Below, one piece after another: positions 49,727 to 58,391 of a stretch of 64,000 nucleotides of DNA; position 1 is the stretch's first letter; every line of letters begins with the position of its first letter. The position numbers were made by a program, and so were the translations under genes. A model generated the notes under the pieces. It was not told where the DNA came from and did no database searches. It was given only the letters and a program-made list of their open reading frames with translations. This DNA comes from Streptomyces sp. TLI_171 (GTDB lineage Bacteria; Actinomycetota; Actinomycetes; Streptomycetales; Streptomycetaceae). Where the stretch lies: assembly GCF_003610255.1 (NCBI RefSeq), contig NZ_RAPS01000001.1, positions 744,001 through 808,000 on the forward strand, given 5' to 3'.

Positions 49727-51403
49727 ATGACGCCCCGCCACGCGGCGAAAGTCTCCCGCCGCACCCTGCTCGCCGCCGCCGCGCTCGCCCTCCCCGCCAG
49801 TTACCTCGCCATCGGCGGCTCCGCCCAGGCGCAGACCCCGGCCACGCTGGCGGTCGACCTCGCCAACACCACCGGCAACAACACCGTCTACGCGTACATC
49901 GTCGGCCGCGACCCGGCGGCGGGCGGCAGTTGGGCCTTCCTGCAGGCCAACGGCAGCAGCCTGTACCACCCGCCGAACCCGGCCAACGACCAGACGCCGC
50001 TGGGCGTGGACTGCGCCATCGCGCTGAACGCCTCCGGCGCCGCCCCGCGCCGGGTCACCCTGCCGCACCTGGACAGCGGCCGGATCTACTTCTCGGTCGG
50101 CGCCAAGCTCACCTTCCTGATGAACCGCGGCGGCGGACTCGCCCTGCCCTCGGTGGTCAACCCCAGCGACCCGAACATCAACGTCCGCCATGACTTCTGC
50201 GAATTCACCTTCAACAACGACCAGTTGTTCGGCAACATCACCTTCGTCGACATGGTGTGCCTGCCGATCGCGTTCCAGTTGGAGGTCTCCGGCGGCGCCA
50301 CCCAGACCGTCCGCGGCCTGCCCTCCGACGGCCTCGCCCGGGTCGCCTCCGCGCTGCGCGCCCAGTCCGCCGCGGACGGCTCCGACTGGAGCCGACTGGT
50401 CGTCAACAGCGGCGGCGCGGACCTGCGGGTGCTCGCCCCCAACCTGGCGATCCGCGGCAACAGCGCCCTGTTCAGCGGCTACTTCGAGCCCTACGTCGAC
50501 CAGGTGTGGAGCAAGTACACCAGCACCGACCTGCGGATCGACACCCAGTACACCTGGGGCGCGTTCACCGGCCGGGTCAGCGGCAACACCCTCACCTTCC
50601 CCGGCGCCGGGTCCTTCGCCAAGCCCTCCACGCTGGCCATCTTCTCCTGCAGCGACGCCCCGTTCACCACCGGCAACGACCTGATGGGCAACCTGAGCGC
50701 CCGCCTCGCCGCCGCGTTCAACCGCACCACGCTGCTCAGCAACGCCAACCAGCCCACCGGCGAGAACCCCGCGACCTTCTACACCCAGGCGCGCACCAAC
50801 CACTACGCGCGGATCCTGCACTCCACCACGCCCGACGGCCTCGGCTACGCCTTCCCCTACGACGACGTCCACCCGTCCGGCGTCGACTTCGAGGGCAAGG
50901 TGCAGTCCGGCGCCCCCACCCGCTGGGTGATCACCGTCGGCGGCCTGGCGGGCAGCGGCGGAGGCGGCGGCAGCACCACTCCGCCCCCGAGCGGCGGCGG
51001 CTCCGCCTACGGCACCATCCAGGCCGAGTCGTACGCCGCACAGTCCGGGGCCCAGACCGAGACCTGTTCCGACACCGGCGGCGGCACCGACGTCGGCTGG
51101 CTGGGCAACGGCGACTGGCTGCGCTACACCCTCGACTTCGGCTCCACCGGCGCCACCCGGATCGACGCCCGGGTCGCCTCCGGCGCCGCCGCCGGCGTCA
51201 GCGGTCTGATCCAGGTCCGCCTGGGCAGCCCCACCGCCACCCCCGTCGGCTCCTTCGCCGTCGCCAACACCGGCGGCTGGCAGACCTGGCGGACCATCCC
51301 CGCCGATCTGTCGCGGATCACCGGCGTCCGCGACGTCTACCTGACCTTCGACAGCGGACAGCCCGCGGACTTCGTCAACCTCAACTGGTTCCAGTTCTCC
51401 TGA
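49727..51403 (+). CDS. secreted GH64 beta-1,3-glucanase (laminaripentaose-producing type) with CBM6
   Basis: This 558-residue protein starts at ATG 49727. The N-terminus VSRRTLLAAAALALPASYLA is a twin-arginine-type signal. The GH64 domain (about 38-405) shows DFCEFTFNN and FVDMVCLPIAF; the Glu and Asp of these segments are 16 residues apart, as are the catalytic Glu154 and Asp170 described for the Streptomyces matensis enzyme. A Gly/Thr/Pro linker leads to a C-terminal CBM6 (about 427-558: YGTIQAESYAAQSG to DFVNLNWFQFS). It releases pentasaccharides from beta-1,3-glucan. It follows the GH16 gene by 196 bp. Confidence 0.93.
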   Translation: MTPRHAAKVSRRTLLAAAALALPASYLAIGGSAQAQTPATLAVDLANTTGNNTVYAYIVGRDPAAGGSWAFLQANGSSLYHPPNPANDQTPLGVDCAIALNASGAAPRRVTLPHLDSGRIYFSVGAKLTFLMNRGGGLALPSVVNPSDPNINVRHDFCEFTFNNDQLFGNITFVDMVCLPIAFQLEVSGGATQTVRGLPSDGLARVASALRAQSAADGSDWSRLVVNSGGADLRVLAPNLAIRGNSALFSGYFEPYVDQVWSKYTSTDLRIDTQYTWGAFTGRVSGNTLTFPGAGSFAKPSTLAIFSCSDAPFTTGNDLMGNLSARLAAAFNRTTLLSNANQPTGENPATFYTQARTNHYARILHSTTPDGLGYAFPYDDVHPSGVDFEGKVQSGAPTRWVITVGGLAGSGGGGGSTTPPPSGGGSAYGTIQAESYAAQSGAQTETCSDTGGGTDVGWLGNGDWLRYTLDFGSTGATRIDARVASGAAAGVSGLIQVRLGSPTATPVGSFAVANTGGWQTWRTIPADLSRITGVRDVYLTFDSGQPADFVNLNWFQFS

Positions 51404-51420
51404 CGCTTCGACAGGTCCAT

Positions 51421-51456
51421 TGAGGGGGAGCGTCCCGTCCGGGACGCTCCCCCTCA
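51421..51456. terminator. bidirectional terminator between GH64 and MFS genes
   Basis: TGAGGGGGAGCGTCCC and its exact complement form a 16-bp stem with a 4-nt loop. It lies 18 bp after the GH64 stop and 24 bp after the convergent MFS stop. This is the strongest hairpin in the window. Confidence 0.85.
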
Positions 51457-51479
51457 CCTTTGTCAGCCCTTCACCGTGG

Positions 51480-52967
51480 TCAGCCCTTGACCGCGGGCTC
51501 GGGAACCTGACTGAGCGGGGCCGCGATGGACTCCAGGCTCCGGCGCTCCGCCTTGACCCCGATCGCGGCCTCGACCAGACCGGCGGCGGCCATCAGGCCC
51601 GCGCCGATGCAGAACGCGAGCGAGGCGTCACCGACCTCGCCGCTGCTGACCAGGCCGTTGAACAGCAGCGGACCGGAGATGCCGCCGGCCGCGGTGCCCA
51701 CCGCGTAGAAGAACGCGATGCACATGGCCCGGGTCTCCAGCGGGAAGATCTCACTGACCGTCAAGTAGGCGGCGCTGGCCCCCGCGGAGGCGAGGAACAG
51801 CACGGCCGTCCAGCAGGCGGTCATCGTCGTGGCGTCCAGCGAACCGCGCTGGAACAGCCACGCGGTGACGAACAGCAGGACGCCGGAGCCGATGTAGGTG
51901 CCGGCGATCATCGGGCGGCGCCCGACCGAGTCGAAGAGGTGGCCGAGCAGCAGCGGCCCGAGGAAGTTGCCGACCGCGATCACCGCGAAGTAGTAGCCGG
52001 TGCGGCCGGCCGGGACGTCGAAGAACCCGGTCAGGATCGCCGCGTAGCCGAAGGTGACCGAGTTGTAGAGGAAGGACTGCCCGATGAACAGGGACAGGCC
52101 GAGGACGGTGCGCCGCGGATAGGTCGTCACCAGGGTCCGGGCGATGGTGACGAACCCGATCGGGCCGCGTTCGCGGATCTTGATCGGCGGCTCGTCCACC
52201 GGCGGCAGCGGCTTGCCGGTCTCCCGCTCCACGATCCGCTCGGCCTCCGCGACGATCTCCTCCGCCTGCTCCCCGCGGCCGTGGGTGAACAGCCAGCGCG
52301 GGCTCTCCGGGACGTGCCGGCGCACCAGCAGGATCACCAGGCCCAGCACCACGCCGATGCCGAACGCGAGCCGCCACCCGACGTCGGTCGCGAACAGCGA
52401 GGTGTTCAGCAGCGCGATCGAGGCGAACGCGCCGAGGGCGGCGCCGATCCAGAAACTGCCGTTGACGATCAGGTCGATCCGGCCGCGGAGCCGGGCCGGG
52501 ATCAGCTCGTCGATCGCCGAGTTGATCGCCGCGTACTCGCCGCCGATGCCGAAGCCGGTGAAGAACCGGCACAGGAAGAAGAACCAGGCCGTCCAGGACA
52601 GCGCGGTGACCGCCGTCGCGGCCAGGTACACCGCCAGAGTGATCATGAACAGCTTCTTGCGGCCCAGCCGGTCGGTCAGCCAGCCGAAGAACAGCGCGCC
52701 GCAGCAGGCGCCCGCCACGTACAGCGCGGCGGCGACCGTGGTGACCTGGGCGGTGCTGATGGCGATGCCGCTTCCCGGCTCGGCGAGCCGGGCAGCCAGG
52801 TTGCCGACCACCGTGACTTCCAGACCGTCCAGGATCCACACCGTGCCCAGGCCGATCAGGATCCGCCAGTGCCACGGCGACCACGGCAGCCGGTCGAGCC
52901 GCCCCGGCACGTCCGTCTCGACCGGGACCGGGCCGGAACCGGCCGTTCGGCGTTGTGTTGCGGACAT
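51480..52967 (-). CDS. MFS transporter (metabolite:H+ symporter / sugar-porter type)
   Basis: This 495-residue protein starts at ATG 52967 and has twelve hydrophobic helices. Family marks include WILDGLEVTVVGNL in helix 1, GWLTDRLGRKKLF in the 2-3 loop, PESPRWL before the central loop and DSVGRRPMIAG in the 8-9 loop. This fits the metabolite:H+ symporter / sugar-porter branch. The substrate is unknown. The gene is monocistronic and ends at the bidirectional terminator. Confidence 0.9.
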   Translation of the reverse strand: MSATQRRTAGSGPVPVETDVPGRLDRLPWSPWHWRILIGLGTVWILDGLEVTVVGNLAARLAEPGSGIAISTAQVTTVAAALYVAGACCGALFFGWLTDRLGRKKLFMITLAVYLAATAVTALSWTAWFFFLCRFFTGFGIGGEYAAINSAIDELIPARLRGRIDLIVNGSFWIGAALGAFASIALLNTSLFATDVGWRLAFGIGVVLGLVILLVRRHVPESPRWLFTHGRGEQAEEIVAEAERIVERETGKPLPPVDEPPIKIRERGPIGFVTIARTLVTTYPRRTVLGLSLFIGQSFLYNSVTFGYAAILTGFFDVPAGRTGYYFAVIAVGNFLGPLLLGHLFDSVGRRPMIAGTYIGSGVLLFVTAWLFQRGSLDATTMTACWTAVLFLASAGASAAYLTVSEIFPLETRAMCIAFFYAVGTAAGGISGPLLFNGLVSSGEVGDASLAFCIGAGLMAAAGLVEAAIGVKAERRSLESIAAPLSQVPEPAVKG

Positions 52968-53088
52968 CTCGGCCTCCGTCCAGCGGACGCGCGCCCGGTC
53001 CCTCCGGGCGTGCCGCGCTGTCGTCTGCCCGGTCCGGCCGTGGGCACACCCGTCGAGTGGCCCGGCGGGAGGAGGCGCCCGCGGCCGG

Positions 53089-54078
53089 TCAGGCGCGGGC
53101 CAGCCGGTCCAGCAGCTCGGGGACTCCCGGCTCCCGGTGGTGGCGGGCGAAGGCCGGGCCGAGGTCGTGGACGAGGGCGAGGCAGCGCGGGGCGCCGATC
53201 CGGGTGGCCAGCGCGAGGGCGTCCGTGCCGGCCGCGAGGGCCTGCTCGACCTCGCCGGAGTGGAGGTGGGACCGGGCCTGGTAGCTCAGGAAGATCGCCC
53301 GGGTCTTGGCCCGCGACGGGGGCAGCAGGGCCACGCCCTCGGCGATCCGGGCCCGGGCGGCGGCCGTTCGGCCGAGGTCCAGCAGGCAGCGCCCGGAGTC
53401 CACGGCCAGGTCGGCGGGGCTCATCCAGCCGCACCAGCCCGGGGCCGGGTCGGCGGCGGACCGGCCGAGCGCCGGCTCCGCCGCCGCCAAGTCCCGGTAA
53501 CAGGCGGACCGGTCGCCGACCGCGGCGTGCGCACGGGCCCGGCGGAGCAGCAACAGGGCGCGGGCGGTGGGGTGTTCGGCGCCGGTCAGGGCGTAGCCGA
53601 GCCGGTCCGCGGCAGCCCGCGGCCGGCCGAGCCAGATCGCCTGGTAGGCGGTGTCGGCGAGGACCCCGGCGACCAGGTCGCGGTCGCCCGCGGCGTGCGC
53701 GGACTGCAGGGCGGTCTCCCAGTACCGGCCGGCGTCCGCATGCTGTCCCTGGTCGAAGCGGTGCCAGCCGCAGGTGGTCGCCAGCGAGGCCGCCAGCCGG
53801 TGCAACCGCCGCCCCGTCCGGGGCCCGTACCGACCCCTGGTGATCAGCTGCGTGACGGTGGCGAGTTGAGCGTCCATCAGGCGTCCGGTGTGCCGGCGCT
53901 GCTCGGTCGGCAACCCGGCCAACCCGTTGCCGCCCGCCTCCAGCCAGTCCACGAACCCGTCGTCGACCCCGGTCCCGCCGAGCGCCGACGCGAGGAACCG
54001 CGGCTCGACGGCGGCCCACTGCACGGCCAGAACGGCCAGCGACGCCACGCCGCACCCCACGAAACTGCGACGGTCCAC
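53089..54078 (-). CDS. TPR-repeat protein resembling actinomycete regulators, without HTH
   Basis: This 329-residue protein starts at GTG 54078 behind CGGGGG. The N-terminus DRRSFVGCGVASLAVLAV is hydrophobic and resembles the RRxF segment that links the DNA-binding part to the TPR part in many streptomycete XRE-type regulators. Residues about 90-329 are helical TPR-like repeats rich in Ala, Leu and Arg (for example YWETALQSAHAAGDRDLVAG). No helix-turn-helix is visible at or upstream of the start, so the protein either lost it or works without one. Function unknown. Confidence 0.7.
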   Translation of the reverse strand: MDRRSFVGCGVASLAVLAVQWAAVEPRFLASALGGTGVDDGFVDWLEAGGNGLAGLPTEQRRHTGRLMDAQLATVTQLITRGRYGPRTGRRLHRLAASLATTCGWHRFDQGQHADAGRYWETALQSAHAAGDRDLVAGVLADTAYQAIWLGRPRAAADRLGYALTGAEHPTARALLLLRRARAHAAVGDRSACYRDLAAAEPALGRSAADPAPGWCGWMSPADLAVDSGRCLLDLGRTAAARARIAEGVALLPPSRAKTRAIFLSYQARSHLHSGEVEQALAAGTDALALATRIGAPRCLALVHDLGPAFARHHREPGVPELLDRLARA

Positions 54079-54546
54079 GGCGACCCCCGGTCGTCCATCT
54101 CGGCCCTGCCCGCCCAGCGGCGGACTGCCACCCTCATCGACAGCAACCGCGACCCTACTCTGCGCGAGCCCCGGCGGCGGCCCGACGGCCGGGATTGACC
54201 GCCCCCGACCGCTCCCGCCCCATCCCGACCGGCATCGGCCACCCTGACGCCCCACGACCAGCGGCCACGAGGACTGCGCTCGCCGCCCACCGATCCCCGC
54301 TCCCGGGCAGGAGCTCACCCCAACGCTCGCCTCGCAGGGCCCTCGACCAGGCCACTGGCCCAGGGAAAGGCTTCCAGGAACTCCCGCCGGCCCGGGTTCT
54401 GTTCGGCCACCGTCACCAGCGCGGTCGGCTACGCCGTCCCCGGCGGTGTCTTCTTCCTCATCCAGGTTCGCGCCGCCCCCCGACCGGCCTGGGCGGCGTC
54501 CGTCCTGTGCGCCACGGTCGGCGAGCAGCGGCTCCGGCGGCCCCGG
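54079..54546. other. 468-bp intergenic region, nothing recognised
   Basis: Open frames here are Arg/Pro/Ala-rich and show no family similarity or ribosome sites. I see no RNA gene, repeat or terminator-like hairpin. It separates the TPR gene from the DUF2231 gene, both on the - strand, and presumably holds the TPR promoter. Confidence 0.4.
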
Positions 54547-55131
54547 TCACCGGTCAGGACGGTCAGGATCTCCGGCGGGGTGGTCCTCGACCGTGTCGAG
54601 GGTGGCCGGGCGGCGTTCGGCGGCGGTCGCCTGACGGTACGCCAGGTGGCCCCCGAGCGCGGCGGCCAGGGTCACCACGCCGCAGGCCGTGAGGCCGAGC
54701 ATTCGGCCGCGGACGTGGTGGCCGTGGCAGCGGGCGCGGAGCGAGGCGGCCTGCAGGGCGGCCGCGGTGACGGCGGTGGCGGCGTGGGTCAGGCCGGTAC
54801 GGCGTTCGACCGGTGTCAGCTTCGACCAGTCGACCCAGCCGGCCAGCAGCACGGGCGGCAGGGCGACCAGTCCGGCGGCGGTGAGGCGGCGGGCGGCGCG
54901 GTCGTCGGCGCGGGTCGCGTCGAGCAGTCCGGCGGCCAGCCAGCAGCCGAGCGGGAACTGGGCGATCGCGGGGTGCAGGGGGTGTCCGAGCCACTCGCCG
55001 TGCAGCGCTTCGCGGGCGCGTCCGAGCGGCAGGCCGTTCACCAGGTCGGCGATCCGTCGCCCGGGCGGATCGAGGAAAGCCCAGCGGCCCGGGGCGTCCA
55101 GCCAGTCGGCGGGGATGTGGTGCGTGTCCAT
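54547..55131 (-). CDS. DUF2231-type membrane protein
   Basis: This 194-residue membrane protein starts at ATG 55131. The motif GEWLGHPLHPAIAQFPLGCWLAAGLLD (residues about 46-72, conserved His pair) and four hydrophobic segments match DUF2231. GWVDWSKLTPVERRTGLTHA follows in the second loop. The family is membrane-bound and possibly heme or redox linked; function is not established. It heads toward the same stress-type genes (SRPBCC, hydrophobic protein) that lie upstream on the same strand. Confidence 0.8.
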   Translation of the reverse strand: MDTHHIPADWLDAPGRWAFLDPPGRRIADLVNGLPLGRAREALHGEWLGHPLHPAIAQFPLGCWLAAGLLDATRADDRAARRLTAAGLVALPPVLLAGWVDWSKLTPVERRTGLTHAATAVTAAALQAASLRARCHGHHVRGRMLGLTACGVVTLAAALGGHLAYRQATAAERRPATLDTVEDHPAGDPDRPDR

Positions 55132-55231
55132 GCCTCGGCGGCTGTCCGCTCCACCGGGCGGCAAACCTCGGCGACGCGGCGCGCCGCCCCGCTGGACGGT
55201 GCGGGGCGGCGCGGGCGACGGGCGGCGAGGG

Positions 55232-55690
55232 TCAGGAAGGGGTGATGCGTCCTCGCCAGCCGCCTGACTCGAGGCCGCGGTCCTCGATGAACGACTTGAA
55301 GCGTTCGAGGTCGCCGCGGACCCGGCGGTCGATCATCCCCATGGTGTCGGCGGCGTGTTCGGCCATCCCCTGGGGGTCGTAGTCCATGGCCAGGCGCACC
55401 TGGCAGCGGTCCTCGCCGAGCCGGGTGAAGCTGACCGTGCCCATCTGCTGGACGTCGCCGCCGACGGTCCGCCAGGCGATCTTCTGGTCGGGCAGCTGGT
55501 CGACGATCTCGGTGTCGAACTCGCGGGTCACGCCGGCGATCTTGGTGCGCCAGTGGTTGTGGCGTTCGTCGAGCTGGGTGACCTGCTCGACGCCGTCCAT
55601 GAAGCGCGGGAAGTCCTCGAACTGCGTCCACTGGTTGTAGGCGGTGTGCAGCGGGACGTCCACCTCGACGGTCTCCTGGACCATGCTCAT
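55232..55690 (-). CDS. SRPBCC-family (polyketide cyclase/dehydrase-like) protein
   Basis: This 152-residue protein starts at ATG 55690 behind CGGAGGAGAG. The sequence has the helix-grip fold pattern: VEVDVPLHTAYNQWTQFEDF, FPRFMDGVEQV, then HWRTKIAGVTREFDTEIVDQ and a long C-terminal helix DRRVRGDLERFKSFIEDRG. Such stand-alone SRPBCC proteins are common in streptomycete stress regions and may bind lipids or other hydrophobic ligands. No specific ligand is evident. Confidence 0.9.
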   Translation of the reverse strand: MSMVQETVEVDVPLHTAYNQWTQFEDFPRFMDGVEQVTQLDERHNHWRTKIAGVTREFDTEIVDQLPDQKIAWRTVGGDVQQMGTVSFTRLGEDRCQVRLAMDYDPQGMAEHAADTMGMIDRRVRGDLERFKSFIEDRGLESGGWRGRITPS

Positions 55691-55733
55691 GCGTTCTCTC
55701 CTCCGTTCTCCTGACGCGGCCTCAAGGGGCCGG

Positions 55734-55904
55734 TCACCATCGGTACCAGCGGGAGCGGCTGCCGCCCGAGCCGGCGCTGCGGGCGAAGAAACCGATCAGC
55801 CACAGGACCAGGACGGCGAGCGCGATCCACCACAGCACCTTGACGGCGAAGCCGGCTCCGAACAGCACGAGGATCAACAGCAGCACCAGCAGCATCGCGA
55901 GCAT
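55734..55904 (-). CDS. 56-residue hydrophobic membrane protein
   Basis: This short gene starts at ATG 55904 behind GAGAGGTGG. Two closely spaced transmembrane helices (MLAMLLVLLLILVLFGAGF and WWIALAVLVLWLIGFF) are followed by a short tail with SRSRWYRW. Small two-helix proteins of this type are widespread in actinobacteria near SigB-like stress genes. Function unknown. It lies 43 bp upstream of the SRPBCC gene on the same strand. Confidence 0.8.
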   Translation of the reverse strand: MLAMLLVLLLILVLFGAGFAVKVLWWIALAVLVLWLIGFFARSAGSGGSRSRWYRW

Positions 55905-56026
55905 TGCGGGCCACCTCTCTCGGTCGGCGGGCGGCCGCCGCAGGGACGGGGCGATGGCCGCGGGCCCGGTCCGGGCCTGAGGGGCGTCTGACCGATTCGC
56001 TCGCGGCCAAACCTGCCCGATTACGG

Positions 56027-58387
56027 TCAAACCCTCCCGGGTGCGCCCTCGTGGACGGGCTCGAGCACCTCGACGGCGATCAGGCAGGTGTCGTCGTCGG
56101 TGTCGGCGATGCTGAGGTCGAGCGCGCGGTCGAGCAGGGTGTCGAGGTCGGCGGCGGGTTCGGCGAGTACCCGGGCGAGCTGGTCGAGGGGTTCCTCGAC
56201 GGACCGGTCGCGGCGTTCCACCAGGCCGTCGGTGTAGAGCAGCAGGATGTCGCGGGGCCGCAGGTCGAGCCGGGCCTCCTCGCACGCGGGATCGTCGGCG
56301 GCGCCGAGCAGGATGCCGTGCGGCATGGGCAGCGGCCGGGCGACGCCGTCCCGCAGCAGGATCGGCGGGAGGTGGCCGGCCCGGGCCCAGTGCAGGGTGC
56401 GGGTGTCGGGGTGGTAGCGGGCGCAGACGACGGTGGCGGTGGCGGCGCCGGTGAGGTCGGCGGCGGCCTGGTTGAGCCAGCCGAGCAGGCGGCCGGGGCC
56501 GGCGCCGGTGTAGGCGAGGCCGCGCAGCGCGTTGCGCAGCGCGACCATGCCGGTGGCGGCTTCGACGCCGTGTCCGGCCATGTCGCCGACCACCAGCAGG
56601 GCGGTGCGGTCGGGCAGCAGGGTGGCGTCGTACCAGTCGCCGCCGACCCGGTCGCGCTGCGAGGAGGGGCGGTAGCGGACGGCGGCGCGAAGTCCGGCGC
56701 TCTCCAGCGGCGGCACGGCGGGCGGCAGGATGGCCTGTTGGAGGCGGAGCGCGAGCAGGTGGCGTTCGGCGGACTCCTCACGGCTGTCGGCGAGGGACGC
56801 GGTGGTGGCGGCGAGCGCGGTCTCGGTCCAGTGCTGGGCGCTGACGTCCTGGAAGGCGCCGCGGACGGCGGCGGTGCGGCCGCCGGGGTCGAGGACGGGC
56901 TCGGCGACCAGGCGCACGTAGTGGGTGTAGCTGCTGAGGTGTCGCATCCGGAACACCGCGGAGTCGGCACGCCCGTGCTGGATCGCCGAGTTGACGACCC
57001 GTCGGACGGACTGCTCGTCGTCGGGATGGACGTGCGCGGCCAGCGCGGCCAGCGGGACGGGGCCGGCGCCCTCGGGGAGGCCGAGCAGGTCGGCGGTGCG
57101 CGGCGTCCAGTGGATCTCTCCGGTGCGCAGGTCCTCCTCGAACCCGGCCAGGTGGCTGAGGCGTTGGGCGGTGCGCAACAGCCGGTCGGTGCGGTCGGTG
57201 GCGGCCGTGGGCCGCCAGCTGACCAGCAGGCGGTCGCCGAGCCGGGCGGCGGCGAGTTCGAGCAGCACGGGGACGGGGGTCTGGCCGGCCAGGAACGTCA
57301 GGGCGAGGCTGTCGTGGTGCACGGGCCGACCGGTGGCGTGCACCCGCAGCAGCAGTTCGAGCAGCCCGTCGGCGCTGGCCAGGGGGTAGACGGCGGTGAG
57401 GGTGCGGCCTTCGAGGCGCTGTCGTGGGCGGTCGTCGAGGTCGGTGAAGGCGGCGTTGACCCGGGTGATGCGGAAGTCGGCGGGCGGGCCGCCGACGGGT
57501 TCGGGGCTGAGCAGCAGGGCGGGGGCGAGAGCGGCGTCGAGGACGGCGCTGTCGGTCGGGTCGAGGTCGATCGGCTCGGTGTCGGGGACCTCGGTGAGGG
57601 CCAGTGCGCAGACCTCGCCGGCGGCGCGCAGCCGGCGGTGCTCGCCGGGGGTGGGTTCGGCGGGCCGCTCCACCCAGGCGAGTTCGAGCACGGCGGCGGG
57701 TCCGGCGGCCCGGTGCAGGGGCACGGCCAGGCGGTAGGGGGCGCGTTCGGCGCCGAGGGTGGCGGTGACGGGGCCGATCGGGCCGAGTGCGGTGCGGCGC
57801 TGCACGGCCTGCTGGGCGGGGGTGGGGACGCCGGGCGGCACGTGCCGCCAGCTGTGCCGTTCGGTCTCGGTGAAGCCGGGTGCGGCGGCCGGGTGCAGCG
57901 CGCCGCCGGGCTGGACGGTCCAGAGGACGGCGGCAGCGGCGCCGAGCATGGCGGCGGCCTGGGTGAGGGCGGCTTCGACGGTGGGCGCCGGACTGCCGGG
58001 AAGCAGCGGGGGTGGGGCGGGCGGCAGCGGCGCGCCGGCGGGGGCGGTGCCCGGCAGCGTGGTGAGGATGTCGGCGGCGAGTTCGGGCGGGCTGAGGTGG
58101 GCTCGCTCGGCGAGGGCCAGCAGCTGGGCGCCCGCTTCGGCCGGTCCGCAGCGCAGGCGCTCGGCCAGGACTCCGGTGGCGACGGCGGTGAGCGGACGGG
58201 CGGCGAGCGCGTCCTGCAGTTCCGCGTTCTCGGCCTGGGCCTGGCGCAGCCGCAGCGCGAGCAGGTGCCGGACGCCGGGCGGCGCCTGGCCCTCCGGCGG
58301 CGGCTCGGTCGCGGGCGGCGCCTGGGCCGCGGGCGGCGGTCCGGCTGCCGGGTCGGGAGGCCGGTCGGTGGGCGCGGGTTCCGACAT
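56027..58387 (-). CDS. SpoIIE-type PP2C phosphatase with ANTAR, GAF and PAS segments
   Basis: This 786-residue soluble protein starts at ATG 58387, 4 bp after the histidine kinase stop. After a Pro-rich start, residues about 50-105 form an ANTAR-like helical region (ENAELQDALAARPLTAVATG, LRCGPAEAGAQLLALAERA). A GAF-like domain (about 125-270), a PAS-like region with PAC (about 290-500) and a C-terminal PP2C domain (about 540-780) follow. The PP2C metal sites are VGGDWYDA, VVGDMAGHG, LLYTDGLVERRD and DTDDDTCLIAVEV. It probably dephosphorylates the STAS protein of the adjacent module and so releases the sigma factor. Confidence 0.92.
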   Translation of the reverse strand: MSEPAPTDRPPDPAAGPPPAAQAPPATEPPPEGQAPPGVRHLLALRLRQAQAENAELQDALAARPLTAVATGVLAERLRCGPAEAGAQLLALAERAHLSPPELAADILTTLPGTAPAGAPLPPAPPPLLPGSPAPTVEAALTQAAAMLGAAAAVLWTVQPGGALHPAAAPGFTETERHSWRHVPPGVPTPAQQAVQRRTALGPIGPVTATLGAERAPYRLAVPLHRAAGPAAVLELAWVERPAEPTPGEHRRLRAAGEVCALALTEVPDTEPIDLDPTDSAVLDAALAPALLLSPEPVGGPPADFRITRVNAAFTDLDDRPRQRLEGRTLTAVYPLASADGLLELLLRVHATGRPVHHDSLALTFLAGQTPVPVLLELAAARLGDRLLVSWRPTAATDRTDRLLRTAQRLSHLAGFEEDLRTGEIHWTPRTADLLGLPEGAGPVPLAALAAHVHPDDEQSVRRVVNSAIQHGRADSAVFRMRHLSSYTHYVRLVAEPVLDPGGRTAAVRGAFQDVSAQHWTETALAATTASLADSREESAERHLLALRLQQAILPPAVPPLESAGLRAAVRYRPSSQRDRVGGDWYDATLLPDRTALLVVGDMAGHGVEAATGMVALRNALRGLAYTGAGPGRLLGWLNQAAADLTGAATATVVCARYHPDTRTLHWARAGHLPPILLRDGVARPLPMPHGILLGAADDPACEEARLDLRPRDILLLYTDGLVERRDRSVEEPLDQLARVLAEPAADLDTLLDRALDLSIADTDDDTCLIAVEVLEPVHEGAPGRV

Positions 58388-58391
58388 GGCG

